Below are positions 36,849-47,068 of a stretch of 64,000 bases of DNA, one piece after another. Each line of letters begins with the position of its first letter. The first letter of the stretch is position 1. Both the position numbers and the translations under genes were made by a program. The notes beneath the pieces are model-generated. The model was not told the origin of the DNA. It worked only from the letters and a program-made list of their open reading frames with translations, and ran no database searches. The stretch is from NCBI GenBank assembly GCA_021795715.1, contig JAJYPD010000001.1, positions 108,968 to 172,967 on the forward strand, in the 5' to 3' direction. This DNA comes from Pseudomonadota bacterium. Its GTDB lineage: Bacteria > Pseudomonadota > Gammaproteobacteria > Acidiferrobacterales > Acidiferrobacteraceae.

Positions 36849-37229
36849 ATGAACAAAGAGCTGCACCGAATCCACGTCGACGTCAAAACGGCGTACCTGG
36901 ACAATCAGTCCGCGCCCGACGCCAACCGCTATGTGTTCGCCTACACCATCACCATCACCAACACCGGCTCGACGCCGGCGCGGCTGATGACCCGTCACTG
37001 GATCATCACGGATGCGAACAACCGGGTGCAGGAGGTCCATGGCGAGGGGGTGGTCGGCGAACAGCCCTACCTCATTCCCGGGATGAGTTTCGAGTACACG
37101 AGCGGCGCCATGATCGAAACGCCGGTGGGCAGCATGCGCGGCAGTTACCAGCTGGTCGCCGACGACGGCACCTATTTCGATGCGGAGATACCGCCGTTCT
37201 CGCTCAGTATCCCGCGGACCCTGCACTAG
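36849..37229 (+). CDS. apaG: ApaG protein
   Basis: 126-residue beta-sandwich protein of the ApaG/Co2+-efflux family. The core FAYTITITNTGSTPARLMTRHWIITDAN, then VVGEQPYLIPGMSFEYTSG and GSMRGSYQLVADDG, is typical. Function is not firmly known; it is almost always beside apaH. The ATG at 36849 is two bases after apaH. Confidence 0.95.
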   Translation: MNKELHRIHVDVKTAYLDNQSAPDANRYVFAYTITITNTGSTPARLMTRHWIITDANNRVQEVHGEGVVGEQPYLIPGMSFEYTSGAMIETPVGSMRGSYQLVADDGTYFDAEIPPFSLSIPRTLH

Positions 37230-37230
37230 C

Positions 37231-37824
37231 GTGGGATTGCGGCGGACTTATACGCTGTTTGCGCCGTGGTATGACGCCATCGTCGGTCCGGCCTTCGCCG
37301 AGGCGCGCCGCAAGAGCCTGGCGCGGCTGCCGCCTTGCGCCGGCCGGATCCTGATCAGCGGCATCGGCACCGGACTCGACGCAGCCTATCTGCCCCCGGG
37401 GCCGCGCTACATCGGCGTCGACTTGACCGCGGCCATGCTGAAAAGGGCACAGCGGCGGGCGCCCGCGATCGATCTCGTCCAGGGCAACGCCGAGAAACTG
37501 CCCTTTGCCGGCGAAAGTTTCGACCATGCCGTCTTGCACCTGATCCTTGCGGTGGTGCCTGACCCGAATGCCGCATTGCGCGAAGCCGCCCGGGTCGTCA
37601 AGACAGGTGGACTCATCCTCGTCTATGACAAGTTTCTGCGCCGCGGCCAGAGGGCGCCGCTGCGCCGGCTGCTGAGTCCGCTCCTTGGGCGCGTTGCCAC
37701 CCATACCGACCGGATTTTCGAGGACATGCTGGCCGAGGCCCCATCACTGGCCGTGCTCGAGGATCGCGCCGATCGCGTGAATGGTTACTTCCGCCGGATT
37801 ACCCTAAAACGGCTCCCCGACTGA
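37231..37824 (+). CDS. Class I SAM-dependent methyltransferase
   Basis: 197-residue methyltransferase. N-terminal RTYTLFAPWYDAIVGPAF resembles phospholipid/quinone methyltransferases; motif I is ILISGIGTGLDAAYL, the acidic ribose contact is in YIGVDLTAAML, and VQGNAEKLPFAGESFDHAVLHLIL follows. The substrate is not evident. A GTG at 37231, one base after the apaG stop, is the likely start, giving coupled translation. Confidence 0.85.
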   Translation: MGLRRTYTLFAPWYDAIVGPAFAEARRKSLARLPPCAGRILISGIGTGLDAAYLPPGPRYIGVDLTAAMLKRAQRRAPAIDLVQGNAEKLPFAGESFDHAVLHLILAVVPDPNAALREAARVVKTGGLILVYDKFLRRGQRAPLRRLLSPLLGRVATHTDRIFEDMLAEAPSLAVLEDRADRVNGYFRRITLKRLPD

Positions 37825-37993
37825 CGCGGAACGTCGGTCACCTGGCGACGCGCAGCGTCACTACCGACAAGCCCGCATGCAAGTCTCTGTTTTCCATTGG
37901 AACTTTTTCCAGATCGCGCAGGCCACAAGCTGGCACGACGCTTGCTTTCCCTTGGATCAGACGAAAAGGCAGGCGCTACAGAGGGAGGCCGAC

Positions 37994-38230
37994 ATGCTGA
38001 GCTTCGTGATCACCCTGATGAATAACTACGAACAACGCTTCGGGACACGTCCGAACGTCGTCTATATGAACGAAGCCCACTATGAGTACCTGCGGGAAGA
38101 AATGCCCGGCATCAACGCCCACGATGACGTGGTCGCGCTGCTTGGCATCGACATCTCGCTGTCAAACGACACGCTGAGCCCGCACGTCGCCACCGCTGCG
38201 TTTGCCGAACGTCACATTCTGGTGAGTTGA
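37994..38230 (+). CDS. Small hypothetical protein
   Basis: 78 residues starting MLSFVITLMNNYEQRFGTRP, with a mixed alpha/beta composition and no membrane segment. I do not recognise the family. The ATG at 37994 has GAGGGAGG upstream, which decides the start against a longer frame from 37877. A strong terminator follows 22 bases after the stop, which supports this being an expressed gene. Confidence 0.6.
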   Translation: MLSFVITLMNNYEQRFGTRPNVVYMNEAHYEYLREEMPGINAHDDVVALLGIDISLSNDTLSPHVATAAFAERHILVS

Positions 38231-38252
38231 ATAAAAGACACGGGGGGGTGCG

Positions 38253-38286
38253 CCAAAGGGCCTGCGCAAGCAGGCCCTTTGGTTTT
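38253..38286 (+). terminator. Rho-independent terminator
   Basis: A perfect 13-base stem (CCAAAGGGCCTGC at 38253-38265 against GCAGGCCCTTTGG at 38270-38282) with a GCAA loop and then TTTT. It ends the plus-strand transcript of the small gene at 37994-38230. It lacks a T run on the other strand, so it should not stop hemL transcription. Confidence 0.9.
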
Positions 38287-38341
38287 CGGTCGTGCGAGCC
38301 GCCGGGCCCTCGCGCCCCGCTTGGGCAAGGCGGAGCCGGCC

Positions 38342-39631
38342 TTACGGCCGGCGCGCCAGTTGGGCAAAGGCCTTATCGGCTGCGGCCAGGGTCTCGCGGA
38401 TCTCGGTCTCGCCGTGCGCGCCCGACACGAAGCCTGCCTCGAACGCCGAAGGGGCCAGATAAACCCCCTGGTCGAGCATCAGGCGGTGAAAGGCCCGGAA
38501 CGATTCCACCGAGCTGCCCATGACATCCGCGTACGTATGAATGGGTCCTGGACGGAAAAACAGCCCGAACATGCCGCCGACGGCCGTGGTCGTGAAGGCC
38601 ACGCCATGGCGGCGCGCCGCCTGCTCGAGCCCCTCTGTGAGCATCCGCACCTTTGCCTCGAGTGCCGGATAAAACCCGTCATCACGCAAAACCGCCAGGG
38701 TGGCAAGACCCGCGCTCATGGCCACCGGGTTGCCGGAATTCGTTCCCGCCTGGAACACCGGTCCTTCGGGGGCGAGCCTTCCCATCAACCGCCGGGGTCC
38801 ACCGACAGCACCCACCGGCAACCCGCCGCCGATGATCTTGCCCAAGGTCGTCAGATCCGGCCGGATCCCATACAGGGCCTGCGCGCCGCCGCGGGCCACC
38901 CGGAAACCCGTCATCACCTCGTCTAGAATGAGCAGCGCCCCGTGCCGGTCGCAGAGCTCGCGCAGATGCGCAAGAAACCCGGGCAAGGGGGGTACGCAAT
39001 TCATGTTGCCGGCAACCGGTTCGACGATGATGGCGGCGATGTCGGCGCCGTGTTCGCCAAACAGCTGGTCGACCGAGGCCGGCTCGTTATAGGAGGCCAC
39101 CAGGGTGTGCGCGGCCACCGACGCCGGCACGCCGGGTGAGGTGGGCACGCCCAGCGTGAGGGCCCCCGAACCCGCCTTCACCAAAAACGCGTCGGGATGG
39201 CCGTGATACCCCCCTTCGAACTTGACGACCTTGTCGCGGCCGGTCACGGCGCGCGCCAGGCGCAGCGCCGTCATGGTCGCTTCCGTGCCCGAACTCACAA
39301 ACCGCACCTGTTCCACGTGCGGCATGAACGCGGCCACCTGCTCGGCAAGCGTCGACTCGGCCTCGCAGGGCGCACCGAAGGCAAGCCCCTGGGCTGCGGC
39401 TTCCTGCACGGCCTTCACCACAGACGGCGCGGCATGACCCAGGATAAGCGGACCCCAGGCGCCCACATAATCGATATAGCGCCGGTCGTCGACATCCCAG
39501 ATGTGAGGCCCCAGACCGCGGCGCATGAACAGCGGTTCGCCGCCGACGCCCTTGAACGCCCGCACGGGTGAATTCACGCCACCGACCAGCACCTTTAGGG
39601 CCCGTGTGAAGGCCTCATGACTCCGACTCAT
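38342..39631 (-). CDS. hemL: Glutamate-1-semialdehyde 2,1-aminomutase
   Basis: 429-residue PLP enzyme making 5-aminolevulinate for heme. N-terminus [40 protein letters not shown] and the PLP lysine in [19 protein letters not shown] are present. The ATG at 39631 overlaps the thiE stop by 17 bases. It is the last gene of a hemH-thiD-thiE-hemL run, joining heme and thiamine genes as in several Gammaproteobacteria. Confidence 0.97.
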   Translation of the reverse strand: MSRSHEAFTRALKVLVGGVNSPVRAFKGVGGEPLFMRRGLGPHIWDVDDRRYIDYVGAWGPLILGHAAPSVVKAVQEAAAQGLAFGAPCEAESTLAEQVAAFMPHVEQVRFVSSGTEATMTALRLARAVTGRDKVVKFEGGYHGHPDAFLVKAGSGALTLGVPTSPGVPASVAAHTLVASYNEPASVDQLFGEHGADIAAIIVEPVAGNMNCVPPLPGFLAHLRELCDRHGALLILDEVMTGFRVARGGAQALYGIRPDLTTLGKIIGGGLPVGAVGGPRRLMGRLAPEGPVFQAGTNSGNPVAMSAGLATLAVLRDDGFYPALEAKVRMLTEGLEQAARRHGVAFTTTAVGGMFGLFFRPGPIHTYADVMGSSVESFRAFHRLMLDQGVYLAPSAFEAGFVSGAHGETEIRETLAAADKAFAQLARRP

Positions 39632-40241
39632 CGCCACTCCTGAAGAGAGGAAGATAGGAACGCGCCGCCGCCTCGATGTCCGGTTGTCCAAACACCCCGT
39701 CGATCACGGCCAGCATGTCGGCACCGGCGGCGAGCAAAGCGGCGCCATTATCGGGCAGAATGCCGCCGATCGCCACAATGGGTCTGCCGAGGCTCCGTGC
39801 CGCCGTCAGCACGGACAGGGGGGCGGGCGTCGCCTCGGGCTTCGTCGCCGACGGATAGAAGCGCCCGAACGCCAGATAATCCGCGCCCTCATCGGTCATC
39901 TGCCGCGCGCGCTCGAGGCTCGCGTAACAGGAAGCGCCAATCAGCGCCCGTGGCCCGAGGCGCGTGCGCGCCTCGCGCACGGATCCGTCGTCACGGCCAA
40001 GGTGGGCACCGTCTGCGCCGATCGCGAGCGCATAGCCGACGTCGTCGTTGACGAGCACCGGCACACCGAAGCGCCGGCCAAGGGCGGCGGCCGCCTGTCC
40101 CCAGGCCCTGTCCGGCGGCTGCGGCTTACAGCGCAGCTGCACGAGGCTTGCACCGCCCCTCAGCACCGCTTCGAGCCGCTGGAGCCCGGCGGACGTACAG
40201 CACGCGCCATCGGTGATGACGTACAGACCCCGCAACGTCAA
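39615..40241 (-). CDS. thiE: Thiamine-phosphate synthase
   Basis: 208-residue TIM-barrel enzyme joining the pyrimidine and thiazole halves of thiamine. Motifs: [44 protein letters not shown] and the phosphate-binding loops GASCY and [11 protein letters not shown]. Its start overlaps the thiD stop (ATGA) and its end overlaps hemL. Confidence 0.95.
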   Translation of the reverse strand: MTLRGLYVITDGACCTSAGLQRLEAVLRGGASLVQLRCKPQPPDRAWGQAAAALGRRFGVPVLVNDDVGYALAIGADGAHLGRDDGSVREARTRLGPRALIGASCYASLERARQMTDEGADYLAFGRFYPSATKPEATPAPLSVLTAARSLGRPIVAIGGILPDNGAALLAAGADMLAVIDGVFGQPDIEAAARSYLPLFRSGDESES

Positions 40242-41047
40242 TCCGGATCCTCAGAATCGTCTTCGCGCGCCCAGAACAAGCGGTCCGGCAGCGCCTGACC
40301 GTGCCCGATATGCCAGGCGTGCCGCAGCGTCTGATAGGTATAGTCGAGACTCTGGACGATGGCGTTCACGGGCTCCAGGCCCTGCGCCAAAGTCGCCGCG
40401 CAGGCCGCCGCCAGGGTGCACCCGGAACCGTGGTAGCGTCCGGGCAGCCGCGGGTAGACGAAACGCTCGAGCAGCCGCCGTTGCCCATAGAGCAAATGCG
40501 TGACGTCGGCCGTACGTTCATGCGTGCCGCTGATCAGCACGTAGCGGGCACCGGCGGAGACGAGCCCCTGGCCACAGGCCTCGAGGCTGTCGGCCTCCGG
40601 AACCAGGCGCCGCGCCTCGATGCTGTTGGGGGTGAGCAAGGTCGCCTGCGGACACAGGAGGCTGCGAATGGCCTCTTCCAGCGAGGATTCGGTCAGATCA
40701 TCACCACGGTCGGTAGCAAGCACCGGGTCGATGACGCTCGGAATTTCGGGGTACTGCGCCAGAATGTCGGCGATGGCGGTCAGATTGGCGAGATTACCGA
40801 CCATGCCCACCTTGAAAGCCGCCACCGGCATATCGTCGAGCACGGCGCGGGCCTGGGCGATCAGGATCGCCACATCCACCGCCTGGAACATCTTCAGGCC
40901 GATGGTGTCCTGCGCGGTCACGGCGGTGACCACGGGCGCCGGATGACAGCCCATGCTGGCGAGCGCCTGGGCGTCCGCCTGCAGTCCGGCCCCACCGGTC
41001 GGATCGTTGCCGGCAAAGACCATGACCACGGGGGGGTTCAGGTGCAC
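40238..41047 (-). CDS. thiD: Hydroxymethylpyrimidine (phosphate) kinase
   Basis: 269-residue ribokinase-fold kinase acting on hydroxymethylpyrimidine and its phosphate. GNDPTGGAGLQADAQALASMG, TAVTAQDT, KVGMVGN and the catalytic/anion-hole loop HGSGCTLAAACAA are intact. It overlaps hemH by ten bases and thiE by four, so these genes are translationally coupled. No TPP riboswitch was seen, as expected for internal genes. Confidence 0.95.
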   Translation of the reverse strand: MHLNPPVVMVFAGNDPTGGAGLQADAQALASMGCHPAPVVTAVTAQDTIGLKMFQAVDVAILIAQARAVLDDMPVAAFKVGMVGNLANLTAIADILAQYPEIPSVIDPVLATDRGDDLTESSLEEAIRSLLCPQATLLTPNSIEARRLVPEADSLEACGQGLVSAGARYVLISGTHERTADVTHLLYGQRRLLERFVYPRLPGRYHGSGCTLAAACAATLAQGLEPVNAIVQSLDYTYQTLRHAWHIGHGQALPDRLFWAREDDSEDPD

Positions 41048-42015
41048 GACGTATCCTCCAGGGCGTTCCGGACCAAAGATTCCAGGGCCTTGATCAGGAG
41101 CGGATGAACATTCAGCGCCGGCGCCACCTGGTACTCGCGGATGCCGGCCTGCCGGGCGAGCTGCGCATAGGTGATACCCAGCTCGAACAGCGTCTCGACA
41201 TGATCGGACACGAAGGCGACGGGGTAGACCAGCATCTGCCGGACACCGGCCTCGGCCTCGGCCCGGATGACGTCATCCGTATAGGGCCGCAGCCATTCAA
41301 GGGGCCCCACGCGGCTTTGGTAACAGAGCCGCACGTGCGGCCAGCGCAGGCGCTGGCGGACGGCCTCGGCGGTCGCCTCGATCTCGCGCTGATACGGGTC
41401 GCCGCGCTCGATGGCCTTGCGCGGGAGACCATGGGCGGACAGGAGCAGTGTCACCGCTTGGGGGTCCGGCTCCGAAAATGAGTCCAGCATGTCTTCAATG
41501 CTACGCGCCACAGCCTCCACATAATCCGTCTGTTGATACCAAGAGCCGATGAAAACCACATCCGGAGAATAGTGGAGGCGCGCGCATTGACGGCGGAACT
41601 CATTATGGGCCGAGCCCGTGGTCGCCAGGGAATACTGGGGGTAGAGCGGCAGCAGGATGACGCGCTCGAACTGCTCCCGTTGCAGCCTCTCGGCCACCGC
41701 CGAGGTCAGCGGATGCCAGTAACGCATACAGACGAACACCGGGATATCGAGATCGGCAAGCGATTGGGCGAGCGCTTCGGCCTGCGCGGCCGTGTGCGCG
41801 CCGATGGGCGAGGCCCCGCCAATGGCCTCGTAGCCGCGGGCCGCTTCGTCACGGCGCCGGGCGGCGAGCCAGCGGGCAAACGGCCGCTGGGTCAAGCGGC
41901 CAAGCGGCAGGCGGAAGATGTCCGGGTCGGAAAACAGGTTGTAAAGGAAGGGCTCGACCGCCGCGAGGGAGTCAGGCCCGCCGAGATTGCAAAGGACGAC
42001 TGCTGTCCGGGTCAT
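41038..42015 (-). CDS. hemH: Ferrochelatase
   Basis: 325-residue enzyme inserting iron into protoporphyrin IX. N-terminus [46 protein letters not shown], the active-site histidine [19 protein letters not shown] and [17 protein letters not shown] are present. First gene of the hemH-thiD-thiE-hemL run; its promoter must lie in the 62-base gap shared with the rubredoxin gene. Confidence 0.97.
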   Translation of the reverse strand: MTRTAVVLCNLGGPDSLAAVEPFLYNLFSDPDIFRLPLGRLTQRPFARWLAARRRDEAARGYEAIGGASPIGAHTAAQAEALAQSLADLDIPVFVCMRYWHPLTSAVAERLQREQFERVILLPLYPQYSLATTGSAHNEFRRQCARLHYSPDVVFIGSWYQQTDYVEAVARSIEDMLDSFSEPDPQAVTLLLSAHGLPRKAIERGDPYQREIEATAEAVRQRLRWPHVRLCYQSRVGPLEWLRPYTDDVIRAEAEAGVRQMLVYPVAFVSDHVETLFELGITYAQLARQAGIREYQVAPALNVHPLLIKALESLVRNALEDTSCT

Positions 42016-42077
42016 GGCCCATTGTACTGCCGGAGCGCGCGTTTCACGAGAGCCCGAAACATGGCAAAATAAGACGC

Positions 42078-42257
42078 ATGAGCGCGACCCCCGATAAGGT
42101 GTACATGTGTGTGATTTGTGGATTTTTGTACGAGGAAGCCAAAGGTCTGCCGGACCACGGCATCACGCCGGGCACCCGCTGGGAAGATGTCCCGGAGAAC
42201 TGGACCTGCCCGGACTGTGGGGCGACGAAAGATGAATTTGAAATGATCGAGATCTAG
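42078..42257 (+). CDS. Rubredoxin
   Basis: 59-residue one-iron electron carrier. The two Cys pairs are in [17 protein letters not shown] and [13 protein letters not shown], with the family linker [17 protein letters not shown] between them. No strong Shine-Dalgarno is visible; CAAAAT ends seven bases before the ATG, so the gene may be leaderless. Its stop codon shares a base with the GTG start of the next gene. The electron partner is not evident. Confidence 0.95.
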   Translation: MSATPDKVYMCVICGFLYEEAKGLPDHGITPGTRWEDVPENWTCPDCGATKDEFEMIEI

Positions 42258-42925
42258 TGACTGCGTATACCCTCGTGCGCAGCCGGCGGCGGCGTACGTT
42301 CTGCCTTCAGATCGACCCCGAGGGGGCGTTGCGGGTGCTGGTGCCGGCAGACGCCCGGCCTGAGGCCATCGACACCTTCGTCCTTGAGCATACGCGCTGG
42401 ATCGAGCGCATGCGGGCACGGCTGCAAGATAGGCCGCCCCCGGTGGCGCTGACCGATGGCGCGCGCATCCCGTATCTGGACGGTGCGCTTTCCATCGCCT
42501 TGCAGGCAACGAACAGCCGCAGGTGCCGGGCGGAGCGCGACGGTGACAGACTCTGCGTTGCGGGGGCAGACGAGGCGGCGATCCGGCGCCAGATCGAACT
42601 CTGGTACCGGCAGGAGGCGTATCGCCACGGCATCGAGCGGATCTTGCATTTTGCGCCGCTTGTCGGGCGCGCACCGCAGAAATTGCGCATCGCCGGACAA
42701 AAGACGCGCTGGGGCAGCTGCTCCAGCCGGGGGACCATCAGCCTCAACTGGCGTCTCATGATGGCGCCTTCGGCCCTGTTCGACTACGTCGTCGCCCACG
42801 AGTTATGCCACCTGCTCTGTCCGCATCATGGCGCCGGTTTTTGGCGCGAGGTGGCGCGGGTCATGCCGGACTACGAGAGGCGCCGCAAGACCCTGCGCGC
42901 GCAGAGTGGACACTTTTTTCTTTAA
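42257..42925 (+). CDS. YgjP/DUF45-type zinc metallopeptidase
   Basis: 222-residue protein of the M48-like YgjP family. The zinc motif is HELCHLLCPHHGAGFW in YVVAHELCHLL, preceded by KTRWGSCSSRGTISLNWRLM, which is the family signature. C-terminal PDYERRRKTLR completes the pattern. Substrate unknown. The GTG start overlaps the rubredoxin stop by one base. Confidence 0.92.
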   Translation: MTAYTLVRSRRRRTFCLQIDPEGALRVLVPADARPEAIDTFVLEHTRWIERMRARLQDRPPPVALTDGARIPYLDGALSIALQATNSRRCRAERDGDRLCVAGADEAAIRRQIELWYRQEAYRHGIERILHFAPLVGRAPQKLRIAGQKTRWGSCSSRGTISLNWRLMMAPSALFDYVVAHELCHLLCPHHGAGFWREVARVMPDYERRRKTLRAQSGHFFL

Positions 42926-42960
42926 GAGGGCCAAGCGCCCGCAGACGGGAAGCAGCAAAG

Positions 42961-43635
42961 ATGCAGATGACATCCGCCAGGGGCACCGGGAGCTACTCCG
43001 CCCAGACGCAGACACGCGAAGAGGAGACACTCAACAGCACGCTGCATGGGCTTGCGGCGTTCGCCGCGTTCGTGGCCGGCAGGCGGCTTTTGGGCGATCT
43101 GTCGGGATCGGTGCTGCAGATCGAAAGCGTCGCCACCTATGTCACGACACTGGTCGTCCTGCTCGCCACCTCGGCGATCTATCATGCCCTGCCGACCGGA
43201 CGCCACAAGGATCTTTTCCAGCTGCTCGACCGGGGGGCGATCTACCTCCTGATCGCGGGCACGTACACACCGATCGGCCTGCTGATGGAGGGCGGACGCC
43301 TCGGCACCGATCTGTGTATCGCCGAGTGGGTGCTGGCTGCCATCGGCGTGGCTTCCGTCATGCTGGGGCGGCAGCGCTTCCTGGCCCTCTCGGCATGGCT
43401 CTACCAGCTGATGGGATGGCTCACGGCGTTTGGCATGCGGCGGCTGCTCACCCATGCAGGGCCGGCGGTGGTCTGGATGCTCGCTTTGGGCGGCATCACC
43501 TACATCATTGGTGTACTCTTTCTGCTCCGTGACCATCGGCCTTACTTCCATCCGGTGTCGCACATCCTCGTGGTGATCGGCGCAAGCCTTCAGTTCGGGG
43601 CTGTCAGCCTGTTTCTGGGCGACACCCACCACTGA
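42961..43635 (+). CDS. PAQR / hemolysin III family membrane protein
   Basis: 224-residue protein with about seven transmembrane helices. Family residues: EEETLNSTLHGLAAFAAFV, TSAIYHALPTGRHKDLFQLLDRGAIYLLIAGTYTP and the late HPVSHILVVIGASLQF, which carry the conserved Ser and His residues of the metal site. The ATG at 42961 was chosen over an earlier overlapping frame. Function in bacteria is not settled; some members have lipid-hydrolase-like activity. Confidence 0.9.
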   Translation: MQMTSARGTGSYSAQTQTREEETLNSTLHGLAAFAAFVAGRRLLGDLSGSVLQIESVATYVTTLVVLLATSAIYHALPTGRHKDLFQLLDRGAIYLLIAGTYTPIGLLMEGGRLGTDLCIAEWVLAAIGVASVMLGRQRFLALSAWLYQLMGWLTAFGMRRLLTHAGPAVVWMLALGGITYIIGVLFLLRDHRPYFHPVSHILVVIGASLQFGAVSLFLGDTHH

Positions 43636-43689
43636 CCCGGAACGAACGGGGATCCGCGGCATTCTCCATCCAACAGGGGGGGTTCATTT

Positions 43690-44340
43690 ATGGCAGCGCG
43701 CAGACCCACGGCGTCCCAGGTTTATGAGTTGTACGTCGTACTTGAAAACATCGAACCGCCCATCTGGCGGCGGCTCCTCGTACCGGCGGCGATTACCCTC
43801 CCAAAGCTCCACGATCTGCTGCAACTCGCGATGGGCTGGACGGACTCGCACCTGCACAGCTTCACGTTCGGCGAGGAGTCCTACGGCATGGCCGACGTGG
43901 ACGGTTTCGCGGAACTGGACATGCGGGACGAGCGCCGCCAGATCCTCGGCGCCGCCCTCGGTGAATCGGCGCGCGAATTCCTTTACGAATACGACTTCGG
44001 CGACGGCTGGCGCCATCGGATCGCCGTCACGCCGCTGGCAAGGCCCAACCTCGATTGGCGCTACCCGCTGTGCACCGGCGGCGGGCGGGCGGCCCCACCA
44101 GAAGATGTCGGCGGCCCCGGGGGCTACGCGGAATTTCTCGCGGGCATACGCGATCCCGGACACACGGAGCATGAAAGCCTGCTCATCTGGGCAGGAGGCG
44201 CGTTCGACCCCGAAGGATTCGACCTCAACGCCATCAACCGGGCTTTGCGCTTCGGGCCCCCGGCGGCGGCCCGAATCCCCCGCGCCCGCGTCCTGCGCAC
44301 CAAATCGCCGGCCCGCCCCGGGCCCGGGTATCGGGGCTAG
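43690..44340 (+). CDS. Plasmid pRiA4b ORF-3-like protein
   Basis: 216-residue member of the pRiA4b ORF-3-like family: YELYVVLENIEPPIWRRLLVPA, TLPKLHDLLQLAMGWTDSHLHSF, FLYEYDFGDGWRHRIAV and GGRAAPPEDVGGPGGYAEFL. The family is widespread on plasmids and genomic islands with no known activity. The GC-rich tail after about residue 190 is poorly conserved. It follows the PAQR gene by 54 bases. Confidence 0.92.
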   Translation: MAARRPTASQVYELYVVLENIEPPIWRRLLVPAAITLPKLHDLLQLAMGWTDSHLHSFTFGEESYGMADVDGFAELDMRDERRQILGAALGESAREFLYEYDFGDGWRHRIAVTPLARPNLDWRYPLCTGGGRAAPPEDVGGPGGYAEFLAGIRDPGHTEHESLLIWAGGAFDPEGFDLNAINRALRFGPPAAARIPRARVLRTKSPARPGPGYRG

Positions 44341-44408
44341 CCCCAAGGCGTGCGACCGGCTACGATCCTAAAGAGAGACACCACCTGGACCCACGGCGGA
44401 ACAAAAAC

Positions 44409-45737
44409 ATGACAACGGCAGACAACGGGGAAGCGGACGGGCAGACGTGTGACGTGGCCGTCATCGGAGGCGGTCCGGGCGGTTCGACGGTGGCCACTTT
44501 GCTTGCGCGGCAGGGGTATCGCGTGGAGTTGTTCGAAAAAGCACGCCATCCCCGCTTCCATATCGGCGAATCCCTTTTGCCGGCCAATCTGCCGCTCTTT
44601 GAAGAGCTCGGCGTCGGCGCGGAGATCCGCGCCATCGGCATGGAGAAATGGGGGGCGGAATTCGTGTCTCCCTGGCATGCGGAAGGCCGGCAGGCCTTCG
44701 TCTTCGCGGATGCGTGGAACAAGGCCCTGCCGCACGCCTATCAGGTCCAGCGCGCACCGTTCGATGACATCCTCTTTCGCAACGCCATAAAAAACGGCGT
44801 CCAGGCCCATGAGGGCTGCCGCGTGACGGATGTCGAGTTCTTGCCCGGCCGGAAGGGGGTGGTCGTGCACAGCCGGCGGGACGACGGCGCCGCCGGCAAG
44901 CACCGCGCGCGCTTTCTGATCGACGCCTCCGGGCGCGACACCTTCCTTGCCAACCGCATGCACAGCAAGCGGCGCAATCCCCGGCACAACAGTGCCGCCA
45001 TGTTTGCGCAGTTTCGCAATGCCCGCCGTCATCCGGGCCGCGACGAAGGCAACATCAGCATTTTCTGGTTCGATGACGGCTGGTTCTGGTTCATCCCGCT
45101 GCCGGAAGGCATCACCAGCGTGGGGGCCGTGGTCTGGCCGTATTACATGAAGCGCCGCGACAAGCCCGTCGCCGAATACTTCCAGGAAACCATCAACAAA
45201 TGCCCGGCCTTGGCCGAGCGGCTGCGTGATGCCGAACGGGTGACCGACGTGGAGGCCACCGGCAACTTTTCCTATCTGAGCACGCGCAGCCACGGACCCA
45301 ACTACCTGCTGCTGGGCGACGCATTCGCCTTCATCGATCCGGTGTTTTCGTCGGGTGTCATGCTCGCCATGCAGTCGGCGTTCGCGGCCGCGGCGGCCGT
45401 CGAGGCCATCTTGAGCAAGCGCCAGTCGGAGCGCGCGGCGCTGCGCGCCTATGACCGGAATCTCCGCCACGGCCCGCGGCAGTTCGCCTGGTTCATTTAC
45501 CGCATCAATCAGCCGAGCATGCGGGACCTGTTCATGCGGCCAAGCAACCGCTTTCGCGCGAAAGAGGCGCTGCTGTCGGTGCTGGCCGGAGACATCTTTG
45601 GCGAAACGCCCATCTGGAAATCCCTGCGCGCATTCAAGACCGTCTATTACATCCACGTATGGCGCCACGCGCTGCGGTCCCTGCGCGCCTGGGTCGGGCG
45701 GCGGCGCAACATCCGCGTCGCCACCGAAGAGGCCTGA
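44409..45737 (+). CDS. FAD-dependent oxidoreductase (halogenase/geranylgeranyl-reductase type)
   Basis: 442-residue flavoprotein. The FAD Rossmann motif is VAVIGGGPGGSTVATLLARQG, then HIGESLLPANLPLFEELG typical of flavin halogenase-like reductases, and the late motif LLLGDAFAFIDPVFSSGVMLAMQSA. The tryptophan-halogenase signature (WxWxIP) appears as WFWFIPLPEG. The substrate cannot be assigned; related enzymes are halogenases and polyene-pathway oxidoreductases. It stands alone. Confidence 0.85.
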   Translation: MTTADNGEADGQTCDVAVIGGGPGGSTVATLLARQGYRVELFEKARHPRFHIGESLLPANLPLFEELGVGAEIRAIGMEKWGAEFVSPWHAEGRQAFVFADAWNKALPHAYQVQRAPFDDILFRNAIKNGVQAHEGCRVTDVEFLPGRKGVVVHSRRDDGAAGKHRARFLIDASGRDTFLANRMHSKRRNPRHNSAAMFAQFRNARRHPGRDEGNISIFWFDDGWFWFIPLPEGITSVGAVVWPYYMKRRDKPVAEYFQETINKCPALAERLRDAERVTDVEATGNFSYLSTRSHGPNYLLLGDAFAFIDPVFSSGVMLAMQSAFAAAAAVEAILSKRQSERAALRAYDRNLRHGPRQFAWFIYRINQPSMRDLFMRPSNRFRAKEALLSVLAGDIFGETPIWKSLRAFKTVYYIHVWRHALRSLRAWVGRRRNIRVATEEA

Positions 45738-45760
45738 GGGCAGAGGGCCGGCGGCAAACG

Positions 45761-47068
45761 CTATCCGGGATTGTCATCGGCAACGGGCAGACCCACCATC
45801 TGCGGATGCGCGTGCCGCCGCAGACGGCGCATGACCGGAGATGTGATGACTGTGCTAAAGACGGCAATCAGCACCAGCATGGCGAACACCGGTGGCGTGA
45901 TGACGCGCAGGTCGTATCCCACGTTGATGACGATGAGCTCCATCAGCGCCCGCGTGTTCATGAGGATGCCGAGGATCCCGGCTTCGGGGCGATCGAGGCC
46001 GGTCAGGCGCGCTGCGCCATAGGCGCCGCCGAACTTGCCGGCCGTGGCAAGCACCGCAAGCACCAGGCAGTCGATCCATAACGGCAGGCTGTCCAAACCT
46101 TCCACGTGGGTACGCAGGCCCGTGTACGTAAAGAACACGGGCAGGAACAGCACGGCCACCAAAGGACCGATCTGCAGGCGCCACGCGCGCACGAAACGCT
46201 CCTCCTGGTGCAGGACAACACCCATCAGAAAACCCCCGAAGATGGCAAATATGCCAAGACGGTAGGTGATCGCGCCCGAGAGGAAGATGAGCGCGAGCAC
46301 CAATCCGAGCAAGGACGCCGGCAAATCCTCGGCGGCGGACTGCAGGCGGCAAATCACGCGGCGCATGACCGGACGCAGCAAGACAAGCCAGGCAAGCGCA
46401 AAGACGGCAATAAAACCTAGGCGGACAACAAAGTGCAGGAGATTGAAGCGGGCGGTGACCAGTTCCGTGATGAGGGCCAGCATCAGCCAGCCGGCCACGT
46501 CGTTGATCGCCGCTGCGGTGATGGCGATGACGCCGACCGGACAGCGTGTCATGCCGAAATCGACGAGGATGCGCCCAAGGATCGGCAAGGCCGTGATGGC
46601 AAGCGCTGTGCCGATGAAAAGGGCGGTGGCCCACGGGGGCGCGCCAGGGGCCAGATGGGGCGCCGTGACAAACCCGAAGGCGAAACCGAGGATGAAGGGC
46701 CAAACGAGACTCGCCGCGGCCACCCAGAAAACGACCCGCCTGTACGATGTCTGGCGCAGATGACCGAAATCGAATTCGAGGCCCACCTGGAACATCAACA
46801 AGACGAGACCCACCTGCGCCAGAATCGTCAAGGGAACGTTGGTCGCCGGAGAAAACAGCGCATGGAATGCGTGCGGCGCGATCGCCCCGAAACAGGAGGG
46901 ACCAAGCAGGATGCCGACCAGGATCTCGCCGACGGCGGCCGCTTGGCCAAAGCGCTGCGCCCACACGCCACCTGCGCGGGCGGCGATGACTATGACGGCC
47001 AGCTGCAGCAACGTAAGGCCGACCATATCGCCGGCATGCGCAGAAGAGGGCGTAACCACGGAAATCAC
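45761..47068 (-). CDS. CPA2-family cation:proton antiporter
   Basis: 435-residue protein with about twelve membrane helices. Family blocks: VGEILVGILLGPSCFG, LLMFQVGLEFDFGHLR, TALAITALPILGRILVDFGM and AAAINDVAGWLMLALI (the acidic transport site). There is no C-terminal Rossmann domain, so it is not a full Kef channel. It probably exchanges Na+ or K+ for H+. Confidence 0.92.
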   Translation of the reverse strand: MISVVTPSSAHAGDMVGLTLLQLAVIVIAARAGGVWAQRFGQAAAVGEILVGILLGPSCFGAIAPHAFHALFSPATNVPLTILAQVGLVLLMFQVGLEFDFGHLRQTSYRRVVFWVAAASLVWPFILGFAFGFVTAPHLAPGAPPWATALFIGTALAITALPILGRILVDFGMTRCPVGVIAITAAAINDVAGWLMLALITELVTARFNLLHFVVRLGFIAVFALAWLVLLRPVMRRVICRLQSAAEDLPASLLGLVLALIFLSGAITYRLGIFAIFGGFLMGVVLHQEERFVRAWRLQIGPLVAVLFLPVFFTYTGLRTHVEGLDSLPLWIDCLVLAVLATAGKFGGAYGAARLTGLDRPEAGILGILMNTRALMELIVINVGYDLRVITPPVFAMLVLIAVFSTVITSPVMRRLRRHAHPQMVGLPVADDNPG

